This document shows, one piece after another, positions 1 through 6,307 of a stretch of DNA of 6,307 nucleotides. Below the pieces are notes generated by a model that was given only the letters and a program-made list of their open reading frames with translations, was not told the DNA's origin and did not search any database. Where the stretch lies: the NCBI GenBank assembly GCA_013214425.1, contig JABSPN010000177.1, positions 1-6,307 on the forward strand, in the 5' to 3' direction. A program made the translations under genes and the position numbers. Origin of the DNA: Flavobacteriaceae bacterium. Lineage in GTDB: Bacteria; Bacteroidota; Bacteroidia; Flavobacteriales; Flavobacteriaceae. Within the stretch, counting starts at the first letter, position 1, and each line of letters begins with the position of its first letter.

Positions 1-2813
1 ATAGATTGATTGAATAAAGCATTTTCATCATAACGGCTGTCTGCGTCAAAACGAACAATAATATCAAAATCATCATCTCCCTCTTTAAAGGTAGAGGCGT
101 CAATACCATAAATTGCCTGACGCAGAGCTCCACCAACCATTTGTGTGCTCAGTCCGAGTTGGCCAGCCTTTTTGCGATCAACATAAACTTCCATTTCAGG
201 TTTATTCTGATTGACATTGATTTTAAGTCCTTCAACTCCAGGAATGTTACTGCTCTCAAGGTAATTTTTTATTTTTTCAGTTTCGTTGAGCAGAACGTTA
301 TAATCGTCTCCACTTATTTCCATATTAATGGCATATCCAGCAGGAGGGCCATTTTGGTCCTTATCAACGATGATACTTACACCTGGATATCCTTGTACTT
401 TATTCCTTAAATCAGACAATACAGTATTGCTGCTTACTTCGATACCATTTGCATTTTTTCGGTATTTAAATTCTCGAAATAAAACGGTTACTTTCCCTTT
501 GTGGGGTATTTCATTCTGCGCTCCGCCATCAGTTTGAGGATTTCCAGCACCCTCTCCGACTTGGGAAATGATTGATTCTGCCATAAAATTGTAAGGCTTG
601 CCATCCTTTGTATAAGAATACTGGTCTAGCTCCTCTCTCACAAGTTCTTCAATTTCTCTAGTTATGGCATTTGTTTTTACGATATCTGTTCCCTCAGGGT
701 ATTCAATGTAAACGATAGCTAAGTTAGGTTCATTATTGGGGAAAAATATGACGTTTGGTTTTGATAAAACAAACACGATTAGAGATATAATGAGCAGTCC
801 AAAAGTTCCAAAGGCAAAGGTATAGGCATTGCCCCCTCTCAAAGCGAAAGCCAAAAATTTCTTGTATTTGTTTTCAAGTGCTGGGAGTAGTTTGTTTTGA
901 AATTTATTTGACAAAGAGCGCAATACATACTTGTGTACCCAGAGTAATGCAGCAAGGACGACAAATAAGTTACCAAAGCCTAATAATGTTTTTGAAAACG
1001 CTGTAAATCCAGATAATCCATGTGAACCTAAAATTCCAAAAATTCCAAGCAACAAAAAGATAAAGCCTGCAGCAGTAATACCAAGACCTCTTTTTAACAA
1101 TTTTGTTTTTGTCCAATTTTTCCAACCAATGAAGCTCATGACAACTCCAATTATTAAAATCAGTAAACCAATTCCTGTGAGAAGAGCGGTGGACTTTATC
1201 AAGCCGCTGATAATCAATAAAGCACCAAAGCCTACCAAGGCAGATGTAATAATAATCAAGTTTTTAGTACTTATTTTTTCCTCCTCTGTTTTCATAAAAA
1301 CGGAAGTTAGCATAGCATTAATAATTAGTGCTATAAATAGCGATGATCCCAGTACTGTTGCAAGTGTAAGTGGGAAATAAATCATGAATTTACCCATAAT
1401 ACCAGGCCACAATCCCAGTGGTAAAAATGCTGCAAGTGTAGTTGCAGTAGAGGCAATTATTGGCCAAGCAATCTCACCAACTCCTTGTTTGGCAGCTTCA
1501 AGCCTTGGAATTCCTTGATCCATTAGTCTGTAAACATTTTCCACAACCACAATCCCATTGTCAACCAACATTCCGAGACCCATCACAGTTGCAAATAAAA
1601 CCATGGTATTCAATGTAATATTCATGCCCATAGCTGCGCCAAGAACTGGTAACAACAAGAATGACATCATGATGGATAAAGGAATTGCAATACCTACAAA
1701 AATAGCGTTTCTAAAGCCGAGAAAGAACATCAAAACAGATACAACTAAAAGGACTCCAAATATTATACTATTCTCAAGCTCAGATACTTGCGCCTCAGTT
1801 CTGGTGGATTGATCACTTGTGATCGTCACATTTAAGGAAGGGGGTAAATAGGTGGTTTTGGCTTCTTCAATGAGGGTTTTTATTTGATCGATTGCCTCAA
1901 TCATATTTTTACCACTTTTCTTCATAATACTCAACATGACAACGGGTTCCCCATATTGTCGAGCAAAAGTTGTTCGGTCTTTTTCTCTAAATTTAATTTC
2001 AGCGACATCACCAAGTAAGACAACCCCATTGTCATTTTTAACGACAATATTTCTAAGGTCCTCTGGATTTTCAATTTCACCCAAAACACGAACATTTCTT
2101 CTTATTCCATTTTGAATAATGTTTCCTCCTGAAATGGTTAGATTTTCTTTTTGAATGGCTCCGATAATGTTGTTGAGACTCAAATCTGAGGCGGTCATTT
2201 TATATAAGTCGACAGCTACTTCAATTTCTTTTTCTTGCACACCCAATAATTGAGCCTCTTTGATTTCAGATAAACTTTCTATTTTATCCTGTAGTTTTTC
2301 AGCGTAATTTTTTAATTGTAAAGAAGTGAAATCTCCTGTTATGTTGATATTTGCTATGGGAGTGAGTTCTGATACATTTAAATCAAAAATATTGGGTTCC
2401 ACTTTCGATCCGTTATCTAGTGTGGGCCAATCGGGTTGGGCTTTTACAGCATCAACTTTGTCTTTCACTTTTACTTTGGCTTCTTCAGGAGAAATATCTT
2501 CTGAGAATTCTACTTGAATAGAGGAATATCCTTGAACTGTAGTTGAGGTTATTTTGGTTACCCCTGAAATATCATTTGCTTGCTCTTCTAAGGGTTTTGT
2601 AACAAGCTTTTCAACATCTTCTGCAGCATTTCCAGGATAAAAGGAACTGATATAAATTTTAGATTCAATAATTTCAGGAAAGGATTCTCTGGGTAGGCTG
2701 AGATAAGTCATTAAACCACCAATTATGATGATCGTCATGATGACAAAAGTTGTCATTTTGTTAGTGATGGCCCAAGAAGACACTCCAAAGTACTTAATTT
2801 TTTGATCTTTCAT
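1..2813 (-). CDS. RND-family efflux permease, inner membrane (partial, C-terminus cut by window edge)
   Basis: Proton-driven inner-membrane pump subunit of a tripartite efflux system (AcrB/HAE-like superfamily). The frame is open from ATG 2813-2811 to the window edge, 937 codons; the remaining periplasmic part and the last membrane segments lie outside. Visible order: TM1 about 18-38; first periplasmic (porter) half with the family-typical FPEI and SSFYPGNAAEDVE stretch just after TM1; TM2 about 348-366; TM3 370-390; TM4 403-428 carrying LVDNGIVVVENV (Asp418, Asn419); TM5 450-470; TM6 482-503; TM7 about 662-683, followed by FFPNNEP at 690-696; then the second periplasmic half with a GPPAG motif. 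Two features are odd: residues about 510-640 hold four extra hydrophobic segments absent from AcrB, and AcrB Asp408 is replaced by Asn. The start follows the adaptor stop by 11 bp and gives a normal short cytoplasmic N-terminus (MKDQKIKYFG). The substrate cannot be told from sequence. Assignment to RND is secure; the exact subfamily (drug or metal) is not, although the VD-N-G-IVVVENV form resembles drug-type more than metal-type pumps. Confidence 0.96.
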   Translation of the reverse strand, partial: MKDQKIKYFGVSSWAITNKMTTFVIMTIIIIGGLMTYLSLPRESFPEIIESKIYISSFYPGNAAEDVEKLVTKPLEEQANDISGVTKITSTTVQGYSSIQVEFSEDISPEEAKVKVKDKVDAVKAQPDWPTLDNGSKVEPNIFDLNVSELTPIANINITGDFTSLQLKNYAEKLQDKIESLSEIKEAQLLGVQEKEIEVAVDLYKMTASDLSLNNIIGAIQKENLTISGGNIIQNGIRRNVRVLGEIENPEDLRNIVVKNDNGVVLLGDVAEIKFREKDRTTFARQYGEPVVMLSIMKKSGKNMIEAIDQIKTLIEEAKTTYLPPSLNVTITSDQSTRTEAQVSELENSIIFGVLLVVSVLMFFLGFRNAIFVGIAIPLSIMMSFLLLPVLGAAMGMNITLNTMVLFATVMGLGMLVDNGIVVVENVYRLMDQGIPRLEAAKQGVGEIAWPIIASTATTLAAFLPLGLWPGIMGKFMIYFPLTLATVLGSSLFIALIINAMLTSVFMKTEEEKISTKNLIIITSALVGFGALLIISGLIKSTALLTGIGLLILIIGVVMSFIGWKNWTKTKLLKRGLGITAAGFIFLLLGIFGILGSHGLSGFTAFSKTLLGFGNLFVVLAALLWVHKYVLRSLSNKFQNKLLPALENKYKKFLAFALRGGNAYTFAFGTFGLLIISLIVFVLSKPNVIFFPNNEPNLAIVYIEYPEGTDIVKTNAITREIEELVREELDQYSYTKDGKPYNFMAESIISQVGEGAGNPQTDGGAQNEIPHKGKVTVLFREFKYRKNANGIEVSSNTVLSDLRNKVQGYPGVSIIVDKDQNGPPAGYAINMEISGDDYNVLLNETEKIKNYLESSNIPGVEGLKINVNQNKPEMEVYVDRKKAGQLGLSTQMVGGALRQAIYGIDASTFKEGDDDFDIIVRFDADSRYDENALFNQS
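900..1281 (-). other. Extra four-helix membrane insertion within the RND permease
   Basis: Part of the permease gene encoding about residues 511-638. Hydrophobic runs are seen at about 518-539, 542-563, 576-597 and 610-629, separated by short polar or basic turns (for example the KNWTKTKLLKR stretch at 565-575). By position these follow the segment equivalent to AcrB TM6, which ends near residue 507 here, and precede TM7 at about 662. AcrB reaches its FLP motif after TM7 near residue 565 and this protein reaches FFP at about 690-692, so the extra length is roughly 115-130 residues. The AcrB numbers are from memory and approximate. An even number of added segments would leave the topology of the rest unchanged. 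The function is unknown. Confidence 0.75.
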
Positions 2814-2824
2814 AATTTTTGAAA

Positions 2825-3994
2825 TTATTCTGCAGATTTAATTTTAACTGTGGCACCATCCCTTAGAGTAATTGCACCTTCTTTCACAATGATATCATCG
2901 ATCTTTAATCCATCAAGTATCTCAATAGTATTGTTATAGATTAAGCCAGAGGTTACTTTAGTTTTTAACACATCGGCCTTACTGTCTTTGATATCTTTAA
3001 TAAGAAATACAAATTTCTCACCAATTGCATTTTCTTGTATGATATTACTGGGAATGATAATGGCCTTGTCATTGACATAATCAACAATAGATAGCTTGGC
3101 AATTAAGTTCGGCTTAATGTCTTGTTCCTCATTTGGCACATCAATCTCAATACTAAAAGTTCTATTGTTAGGATCGATATAATTAGATACCTGTCGTATT
3201 CTTCCCTGAATATTTTTATTCAGTGAAGGAAAGTTTACCTGTACGGTCGCATTTTTCTTGATGGAGCCCAAATAGTTTTCTGGAATAGCAGCCCTGATGA
3301 ACATATTTTGTAAATTGACAATCCTCATTAAACCTCCCGAACCTGGTGATACAACACTTCCTTGTTCGGCAATTACTTGATCTATGGTTCCTGAAAAAGG
3401 TGCTTTAATTTTTGTTTTTTCCAGTTGGGCTTTTATTTGATTAACGGCATTCCTTTGCGCCTCATAATTTGTTTTTGCCTGGAGGTACTGAATTTCCGAT
3501 CCTATTTTTTGATTCCAAAGTCTTTCTTGTCTTTCAAAAGTTGTTTTGGCCAAGCTCAATTGCGTGTTCAGTTGCGCCAATTGACTTGATAAACCTCCAT
3601 CGTCTATACGGGCAAGTAGTTGTCCTTTTCTTACAGATTGTCCCTCTTTGACAAAAACTCGTTCGAGTATACCTGAGTATTCCGGAAAAATTAACAGGTT
3701 TTCCTTAGTGTCAACATCGCCTTGAATTGCGATAGCGTGAATAAAAGGTTCCCTTGTAATTGTGTAGGTGGTGACCAAAGGTAATTTTTTGTTTGGGTCT
3801 TTTTCGGCGATAGCTTGTTCAAGCAGAGATAGTTCTTTTGAAATTTTATCATACGATTTCAATATCTCGTTTCTCTTGTTTTTTATTTCTTCCAGACTTC
3901 CGTTTTCGATTACCTCTTGACTAGACCTCGAATTATCGTTCTTGTCGCATCCAATAAGGACTAATAGGGACAGTACAATTATTATGTTTTTCAT
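2825..3994 (-). CDS. RND efflux periplasmic adaptor (membrane fusion protein), lipoprotein
   Basis: HlyD/AcrA-type adaptor that links the inner-membrane pump to the outer-membrane channel; 389 aa, close to the family's usual size. A signal peptide ends in a lipobox LIGC (residues 13-16), so Cys16 should be lipidated. Asp follows at +2, as in E. coli AcrA, where it favours inner-membrane retention; whether that rule holds in this phylum is uncertain. Residues about 33-65 form a charged, heptad-like coiled coil before the core. The lipoyl domain is split into halves at about 103-131 (SGILERVFVKEGQSVRKG) and 197-228 (APFSGTIDQVIAEQGSVV), flanking an alpha-hairpin at about 132-195. The hairpin tip has Arg155, Leu159 and Ser166 with the same spacing as the RLS tip motif of AcrA (R-x3-L-x6-S) that contacts TolC. 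Beta-barrel and membrane-proximal domains follow, about 229-389. It lies 23 bp after the channel gene and 11 bp before the permease gene, which supports one transcript. Confidence 0.96.
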   Translation of the reverse strand: MKNIIIVLSLLVLIGCDKNDNSRSSQEVIENGSLEEIKNKRNEILKSYDKISKELSLLEQAIAEKDPNKKLPLVTTYTITREPFIHAIAIQGDVDTKENLLIFPEYSGILERVFVKEGQSVRKGQLLARIDDGGLSSQLAQLNTQLSLAKTTFERQERLWNQKIGSEIQYLQAKTNYEAQRNAVNQIKAQLEKTKIKAPFSGTIDQVIAEQGSVVSPGSGGLMRIVNLQNMFIRAAIPENYLGSIKKNATVQVNFPSLNKNIQGRIRQVSNYIDPNNRTFSIEIDVPNEEQDIKPNLIAKLSIVDYVNDKAIIIPSNIIQENAIGEKFVFLIKDIKDSKADVLKTKVTSGLIYNNTIEILDGLKIDDIIVKEGAITLRDGATVKIKSAE

Positions 3995-4017
3995 TTAATT
4001 AGGGAATTACTTTGTTT

Positions 4018-5349
4018 TTATTCGTTTAACAGGGTTTCCAATAGTGTTTTTTGATTGATGATATCAATCATAGCAGTTAAGAGTTCTTGCTGGTAACGAA
4101 ACAATTGTTGCTGGGCTTGTCTCAAATCGAACCCACTTGCAATACCTTCAAAAAACTTAATTTCATTTTTTTTCTCAATACGCTCAGCCAAGTTTAGATT
4201 GCTTTTCGCAGTCTCATAACTGTCAATGCTAGTTTGATAATTTATTTTGGCATTAGTAACATCGAGTTGTAGTTTTTGTTCCGTTTCAGTTAAAGAAGTC
4301 TTTGCTTGATCCAGTGCTATTTTTGCCTGTTGCGCCTTTGCAGATCTTTTTCCGCTGCTAAAAATAGGGAGGTTTAAACTCACACCAATGAGTGAGGTAC
4401 CAAACCACTCCTGTTCTTTATTCAAAAATCTGAATTCATCATTATTTCCCAAATACGCACCATTTACAAAAGCACTAAGAGTGGGTAGGGAGTAGCTTCT
4501 TTCCAACTTGAGCAATAATTCTTGTGAGCGTTCGTTATTTTTTGCAATTTTAAAATCAATATTACTCTCAACATTGAAAGTTTTTTCAATTAACCCCATA
4601 TCCAAGTATTGCAGGGTTAAAGCTTCTAATTGATCCCTGAGATTAATTTGCGCTTCAACAGGTCTTCCCATAGTAAAATTCAATAGGCGGTAAGCGACAT
4701 TTCGGGCTCTTTTAGTTTGATTCAAGCTTTTTTTCAATGACTGGAGTGTTATTTGAAGTTGTTCTACATTTTCCTCCTCGGTCAAACCGTTTTCAAATGT
4801 TTTTTGGGTTTCAAATAAATTCTGCGCGATGGTTGCTATGTTTTTATCAAGAATTTTGACACTTTCTTCCGCTAGGAGTACATTGCCATAGGCACTCACA
4901 ACTGCCTTACGCACTTCAATATCAGTTTTTTCTTTTGCGTTTTCAGAAATTTCGAGGTATACTTTTGCCGATTGTAAACCAACGAGGTAAGAGCCATCAA
5001 AAATCAGTTGAGAAAGCGTTGCTGAGGCATTAATGTTTTGTTTTGTTCCAAAAGTTACCTCGGCAAATTCCCCAGGGTTTCCTCCAAAGAATTCAGCAGG
5101 AATTAATGACACCTGTTGTTTTAAAAAGTTTTGATAATCGATCTTCGCATTTATTTGCGGTAATCCAATGGTTGTAGTTTCCCATTTTCGCTTTTTAGCT
5201 GCAGCGATATCTCTATCGGCATTAATGCTTTTATAATTATGCGCCAAAGCGTATTGTATAGCTTCTTCTAAAGTAAAAGAAGTTTGTTCTTCTTGACTAT
5301 AAATCGATATAGTTATTAAGAGTATTGTAATTAAAAATTTAATTTTCAT
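4018..5349 (-). CDS. TolC-family outer-membrane efflux channel
   Basis: Outer-membrane factor of the tripartite pump, 443 aa, normal for the family. The N-terminus is a Sec signal peptide (basic KIK, then an Ile/Leu-rich core) with likely cleavage after IYS, leaving Gln19 as the first mature residue, a pattern common in flavobacterial exported proteins. The mature protein opens with FTLEEAIQYALAHN (about 25-38), the usual first-helix signature of outer-membrane efflux proteins. The tandem-repeat architecture is visible: a first beta-hairpin region ending in LSQLIFDGSYLVGLQSAK (about 111-128) followed by long coiled helices, and a second matching region with VSLNLPIFSSGKRSAKAQQAK (in two parts around 322-342) followed by helices to the C-terminus. 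Its ATG sits inside the end of the upstream repressor gene (11-bp overlap, 5339-5349), which suggests translational coupling. There is no Shine-Dalgarno sequence. Confidence 0.96.
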   Translation of the reverse strand: MKIKFLITILLITISIYSQEEQTSFTLEEAIQYALAHNYKSINADRDIAAAKKRKWETTTIGLPQINAKIDYQNFLKQQVSLIPAEFFGGNPGEFAEVTFGTKQNINASATLSQLIFDGSYLVGLQSAKVYLEISENAKEKTDIEVRKAVVSAYGNVLLAEESVKILDKNIATIAQNLFETQKTFENGLTEEENVEQLQITLQSLKKSLNQTKRARNVAYRLLNFTMGRPVEAQINLRDQLEALTLQYLDMGLIEKTFNVESNIDFKIAKNNERSQELLLKLERSYSLPTLSAFVNGAYLGNNDEFRFLNKEQEWFGTSLIGVSLNLPIFSSGKRSAKAQQAKIALDQAKTSLTETEQKLQLDVTNAKINYQTSIDSYETAKSNLNLAERIEKKNEIKFFEGIASGFDLRQAQQQLFRYQQELLTAMIDIINQKTLLETLLNE

Positions 5350-5944
5350 TCTCAGTTAGAAAAGTGGTTAGAAATTGTAATCCTTTTTCTGTAGTAATTC
5401 CTCTAAGGTGGTATTCTAAATAATCTTCCATTAGAGTTTTCATTGTGAATTTTTCTTGCGGGAATAATTCTTTGTTTTTGATTCCAATCATTCCGTTAAA
5501 ATAGATTCTTGTTATAAAGTCAATATTTAAATTTTCTCTGTATAGTTTTAACTCAACTCCTCTTTCTAAGTTTTTTGAAACACAATCTTTCATGATTTCA
5601 AATTGCTTGAACTTTAGCGTCTCATAAATCTTTGGATAATATTTTTGAAGTTGGTATTGAGGAGAGGATTTTTCGTCTTTAAGATGTTTCATGGCAAACG
5701 ACTTAATCTCATAAAGCTCCTGAATTGGATTTTTTTCTTCACTACATATAATATCTATCCCATCACAAATCACATCAAATAAAAAAAACGTAGAAGCTTT
5801 GACTAGCTCAGTTTTATTTTTGAAATGTGCATAAATGGTCTTTTTAGAAATTCCCATAGCATTAGCTATGTCATCCATAGTAACACTTTTGAATCCCAGG
5901 TTTAGAAAAAGATCTGTTGCTTTTGTTAGTATTTTTTCCTTCAT
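5339..5944 (-). CDS. TetR/AcrR-family transcriptional regulator of the efflux operon
   Basis: Likely ligand-responsive repressor of this operon, including its own gene; 201 aa, a typical TetR length. The N-terminal DNA-binding domain is clear: MKEKILTKATDLFLNLGFKS (1-20), then the helix-turn-helix with T22-M-D-D-I-A, M30-G-I-S and K34-K-T-I-Y-A-H-F-K (to residue 42), and N43-K-T-E-L-V. The C-terminal part (about 50-201) is helical and diverse, as expected for the effector-binding and dimerisation domain; no ligand can be named. The start at 5944 is chosen because the TetR core begins directly there and because a strong promoter (-7 element 5966-5973) lies just upstream. An in-frame ATG at 6038-6040 would add 32 hydrophobic residues and would place the promoter inside the coding sequence, so it is rejected. 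First gene of the operon; its last 11 bp overlap the channel gene. Confidence 0.95.
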   Translation of the reverse strand: MKEKILTKATDLFLNLGFKSVTMDDIANAMGISKKTIYAHFKNKTELVKASTFFLFDVICDGIDIICSEEKNPIQELYEIKSFAMKHLKDEKSSPQYQLQKYYPKIYETLKFKQFEIMKDCVSKNLERGVELKLYRENLNIDFITRIYFNGMIGIKNKELFPQEKFTMKTLMEDYLEYHLRGITTEKGLQFLTTFLTENEN

Positions 5945-5965
5945 AGGCAATAAATAATTACACTG

Positions 5966-5995
5966 CAAATGTATTAAGGAAACTAAATAAACAAA
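5966..5995 (-). promoter_or_regulatory. Bacteroidota-type promoter for the TetR-TolC-adaptor-permease operon
   Basis: On the minus strand a perfect TAnnTTTG -7 element (TACATTTG, 5973 to 5966) is preceded after 18 bp by TTTG (5995 to 5992), matching the known Bacteroidota primary sigma consensus (TTG near -33, TAnnTTTG near -7). Transcription would start near 5960, giving a leader of about 15 nt before the ATG at 5944. No other good promoter was seen in the short gaps further down the operon, so this is probably the main promoter for all four genes. Confidence 0.75.
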
Positions 5996-6005
5996 AAAAG
6001 TTTCC
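5978..6005. promoter_or_regulatory. Candidate TetR operator: inverted repeat GGAAACT-N14-AGTTTCC
   Basis: A perfect 7-bp inverted repeat has arms at 5978-5984 and 5999-6005, with a 14-bp A-rich spacer. The total of 28 bp is in the size range of known TetR-family operators. It covers the -33 element and most of the spacer of the efflux operon promoter, so a bound dimer would block RNA polymerase. The assignment to the adjacent repressor is inferred from position and symmetry; binding is not shown by sequence. Confidence 0.6.
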
Positions 6006-6009
6006 AAAG

Positions 6010-6043
6010 TTTTGTAAAATTTTAACATTTCTATTTGCATTTG
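6010..6043 (+). promoter_or_regulatory. Possible promoter for the polyprenyl synthase gene
   Basis: On the plus strand TTTTG (6010-6014) is followed after 21 bp by TGCATTTG (6036-6043), which matches the TAnnTTTG -7 consensus at all but one fixed position. This would start transcription near 6049, about 20 nt before the ATG at 6072. Spacing is acceptable but the match is imperfect in a very AT-rich region, so the call is tentative. Its upstream element begins 5 bp from the edge of the putative operator. Confidence 0.35.
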
Positions 6044-6071
6044 ATTATTTTAGCTGAAAATTTTAATAACG

Positions 6072-6307
6072 ATGTTGTCAGTTACTCAATACAAAGAAGA
6101 ATTTTTATCTTACCTAAATAAAACTGTTCAGGATAGAGAGCCTATTAATTTATATCAGCCAATTACCTATATTTTATCTTTGGGAGGTAAGCGAATGAGA
6201 CCTGTTCTGGCTTTAATGACGGCCGATATTTTTGGAGAAGATTATAAAGAAGCTTTAGATGTTGCCACAGCCATAGAGGTGTTTCATAATTTTTCTCTAG
6301 TACATGA
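6072..6307 (+). CDS. Trans-polyprenyl diphosphate synthase (partial, N-terminal 78 codons)
   Basis: Class I isoprenyl chain-elongating enzyme (farnesyl/octaprenyl diphosphate synthase family), which condenses isopentenyl diphosphate onto an allylic primer. In Bacteroidota such enzymes typically supply the menaquinone side chain or other polyprenols. Evidence: the N-terminal helix MLSVTQYKEEFLSYL, then the diphosphate-binding GGKRMRP motif at residues 38-44 (conserved region I), then AIEVFHNFSLVH at 67-78, which directly precedes the first Asp-rich DDxxD motif. The window ends within the next codon (GA-), consistent with the first Asp. ATG 6072 is the first in-frame start after a TAG at 6051-6053. 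Chain length cannot be judged because the determining residues lie near the missing DDxxD. Divergent from the efflux operon across 127 bp; no obvious functional link is seen. Confidence 0.93.
   Translation, partial: MLSVTQYKEEFLSYLNKTVQDREPINLYQPITYILSLGGKRMRPVLALMTADIFGEDYKEALDVATAIEVFHNFSLVH

Noticed and set aside
141..537. Two overlapping plus-strand reading frames
   Set aside because: Both are antisense to the second periplasmic half of the RND permease, whose frame is intact and clearly homologous to known pumps.
931..1380. A 149-codon plus-strand reading frame
   Set aside because: It lies antisense to the part of the permease gene encoding the membrane helices; its Pro/Lys/Ile-rich product is the usual shadow of hydrophobic codons on the other strand, and no homology is recognisable.
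1811..1824. Perfect palindrome GATCAC-TT-GTGATC
   Set aside because: It lies deep inside the permease coding sequence and is explained by codons for T-I-T-S-D-Q; there is no promoter nearby, so a regulatory role is not supported.
1558..2517. Plus-strand reading frames at 1558-1812 and 2326-2517
   Set aside because: Antisense to the intact permease frame, with no recognisable protein features or promoter.
3469..3651. A 60-codon plus-strand reading frame
   Set aside because: Antisense to the adaptor hairpin and first lipoyl half; nothing supports expression.
3995..4017. Gap between channel and adaptor genes checked for a terminator or internal promoter
   Set aside because: Only 23 bp, no hairpin with a T-run and no TAnnTTTG element; it looks like a plain intra-operon spacer.
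6015..6066. Repeated AAAATTTTAA at 6016-6025 and 6057-6066, and the palindrome TAAAATTTTA at 6015-6024
   Set aside because: Low-complexity AT motifs expected by chance in such an AT-rich intergenic region; may contribute to DNA bending but no specific function can be supported.

Overview
The window looks like chromosomal DNA from a member of the Bacteroidota, most likely a flavobacterium. The reasons are the AT-rich composition, the absence of Shine-Dalgarno sequences before any gene, a perfect TAnnTTTG-type -7 promoter element, and the character of the proteins (a Q-initial mature outer-membrane protein, and a membrane fusion protein with an N-terminal coiled coil after its lipobox). The taxonomic call is inference; there is no rRNA or marker phylogeny here.

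Minus strand, positions 5944 down to 1: one tightly packed operon for a tripartite RND efflux pump. In transcription order it encodes a TetR/AcrR-type repressor (5944-5339), a TolC-type outer-membrane channel (5349-4018, overlapping the repressor gene by 11 bp), a periplasmic adaptor lipoprotein (3994-2825, after a 23-bp gap) and an RND inner-membrane permease (2813 to beyond position 1, after an 11-bp gap). The permease reading frame stays in register from its ATG to the window edge (937 codons visible) and fills the left 2.8 kb. Together the last three would form a proton-driven pump spanning both membranes, with the repressor as the probable local switch.

Positions 5945-6071: a 127-bp divergent intergenic region. 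It holds a well-formed Bacteroidota promoter for the efflux operon, a perfect 7-bp inverted repeat with a 14-bp spacer (5978-6005) lying across that promoter and so a good operator candidate for the repressor, and a weaker candidate promoter for the rightward gene.

Plus strand, 6072 to the right edge: the first 78 codons of a trans-polyprenyl diphosphate synthase, cut at the start of its first Asp-rich motif.

The system is recognisable as an RND efflux locus rather than a wholly new one. The points most worth attention are in the permease. It has roughly 125 extra residues with four hydrophobic segments between the segments equivalent to TM6 and TM7 of AcrB, and Asn in place of the second Asp of the TM4 proton-relay pair. 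The operator/promoter arrangement and the divergent prenyl synthase are secondary points.
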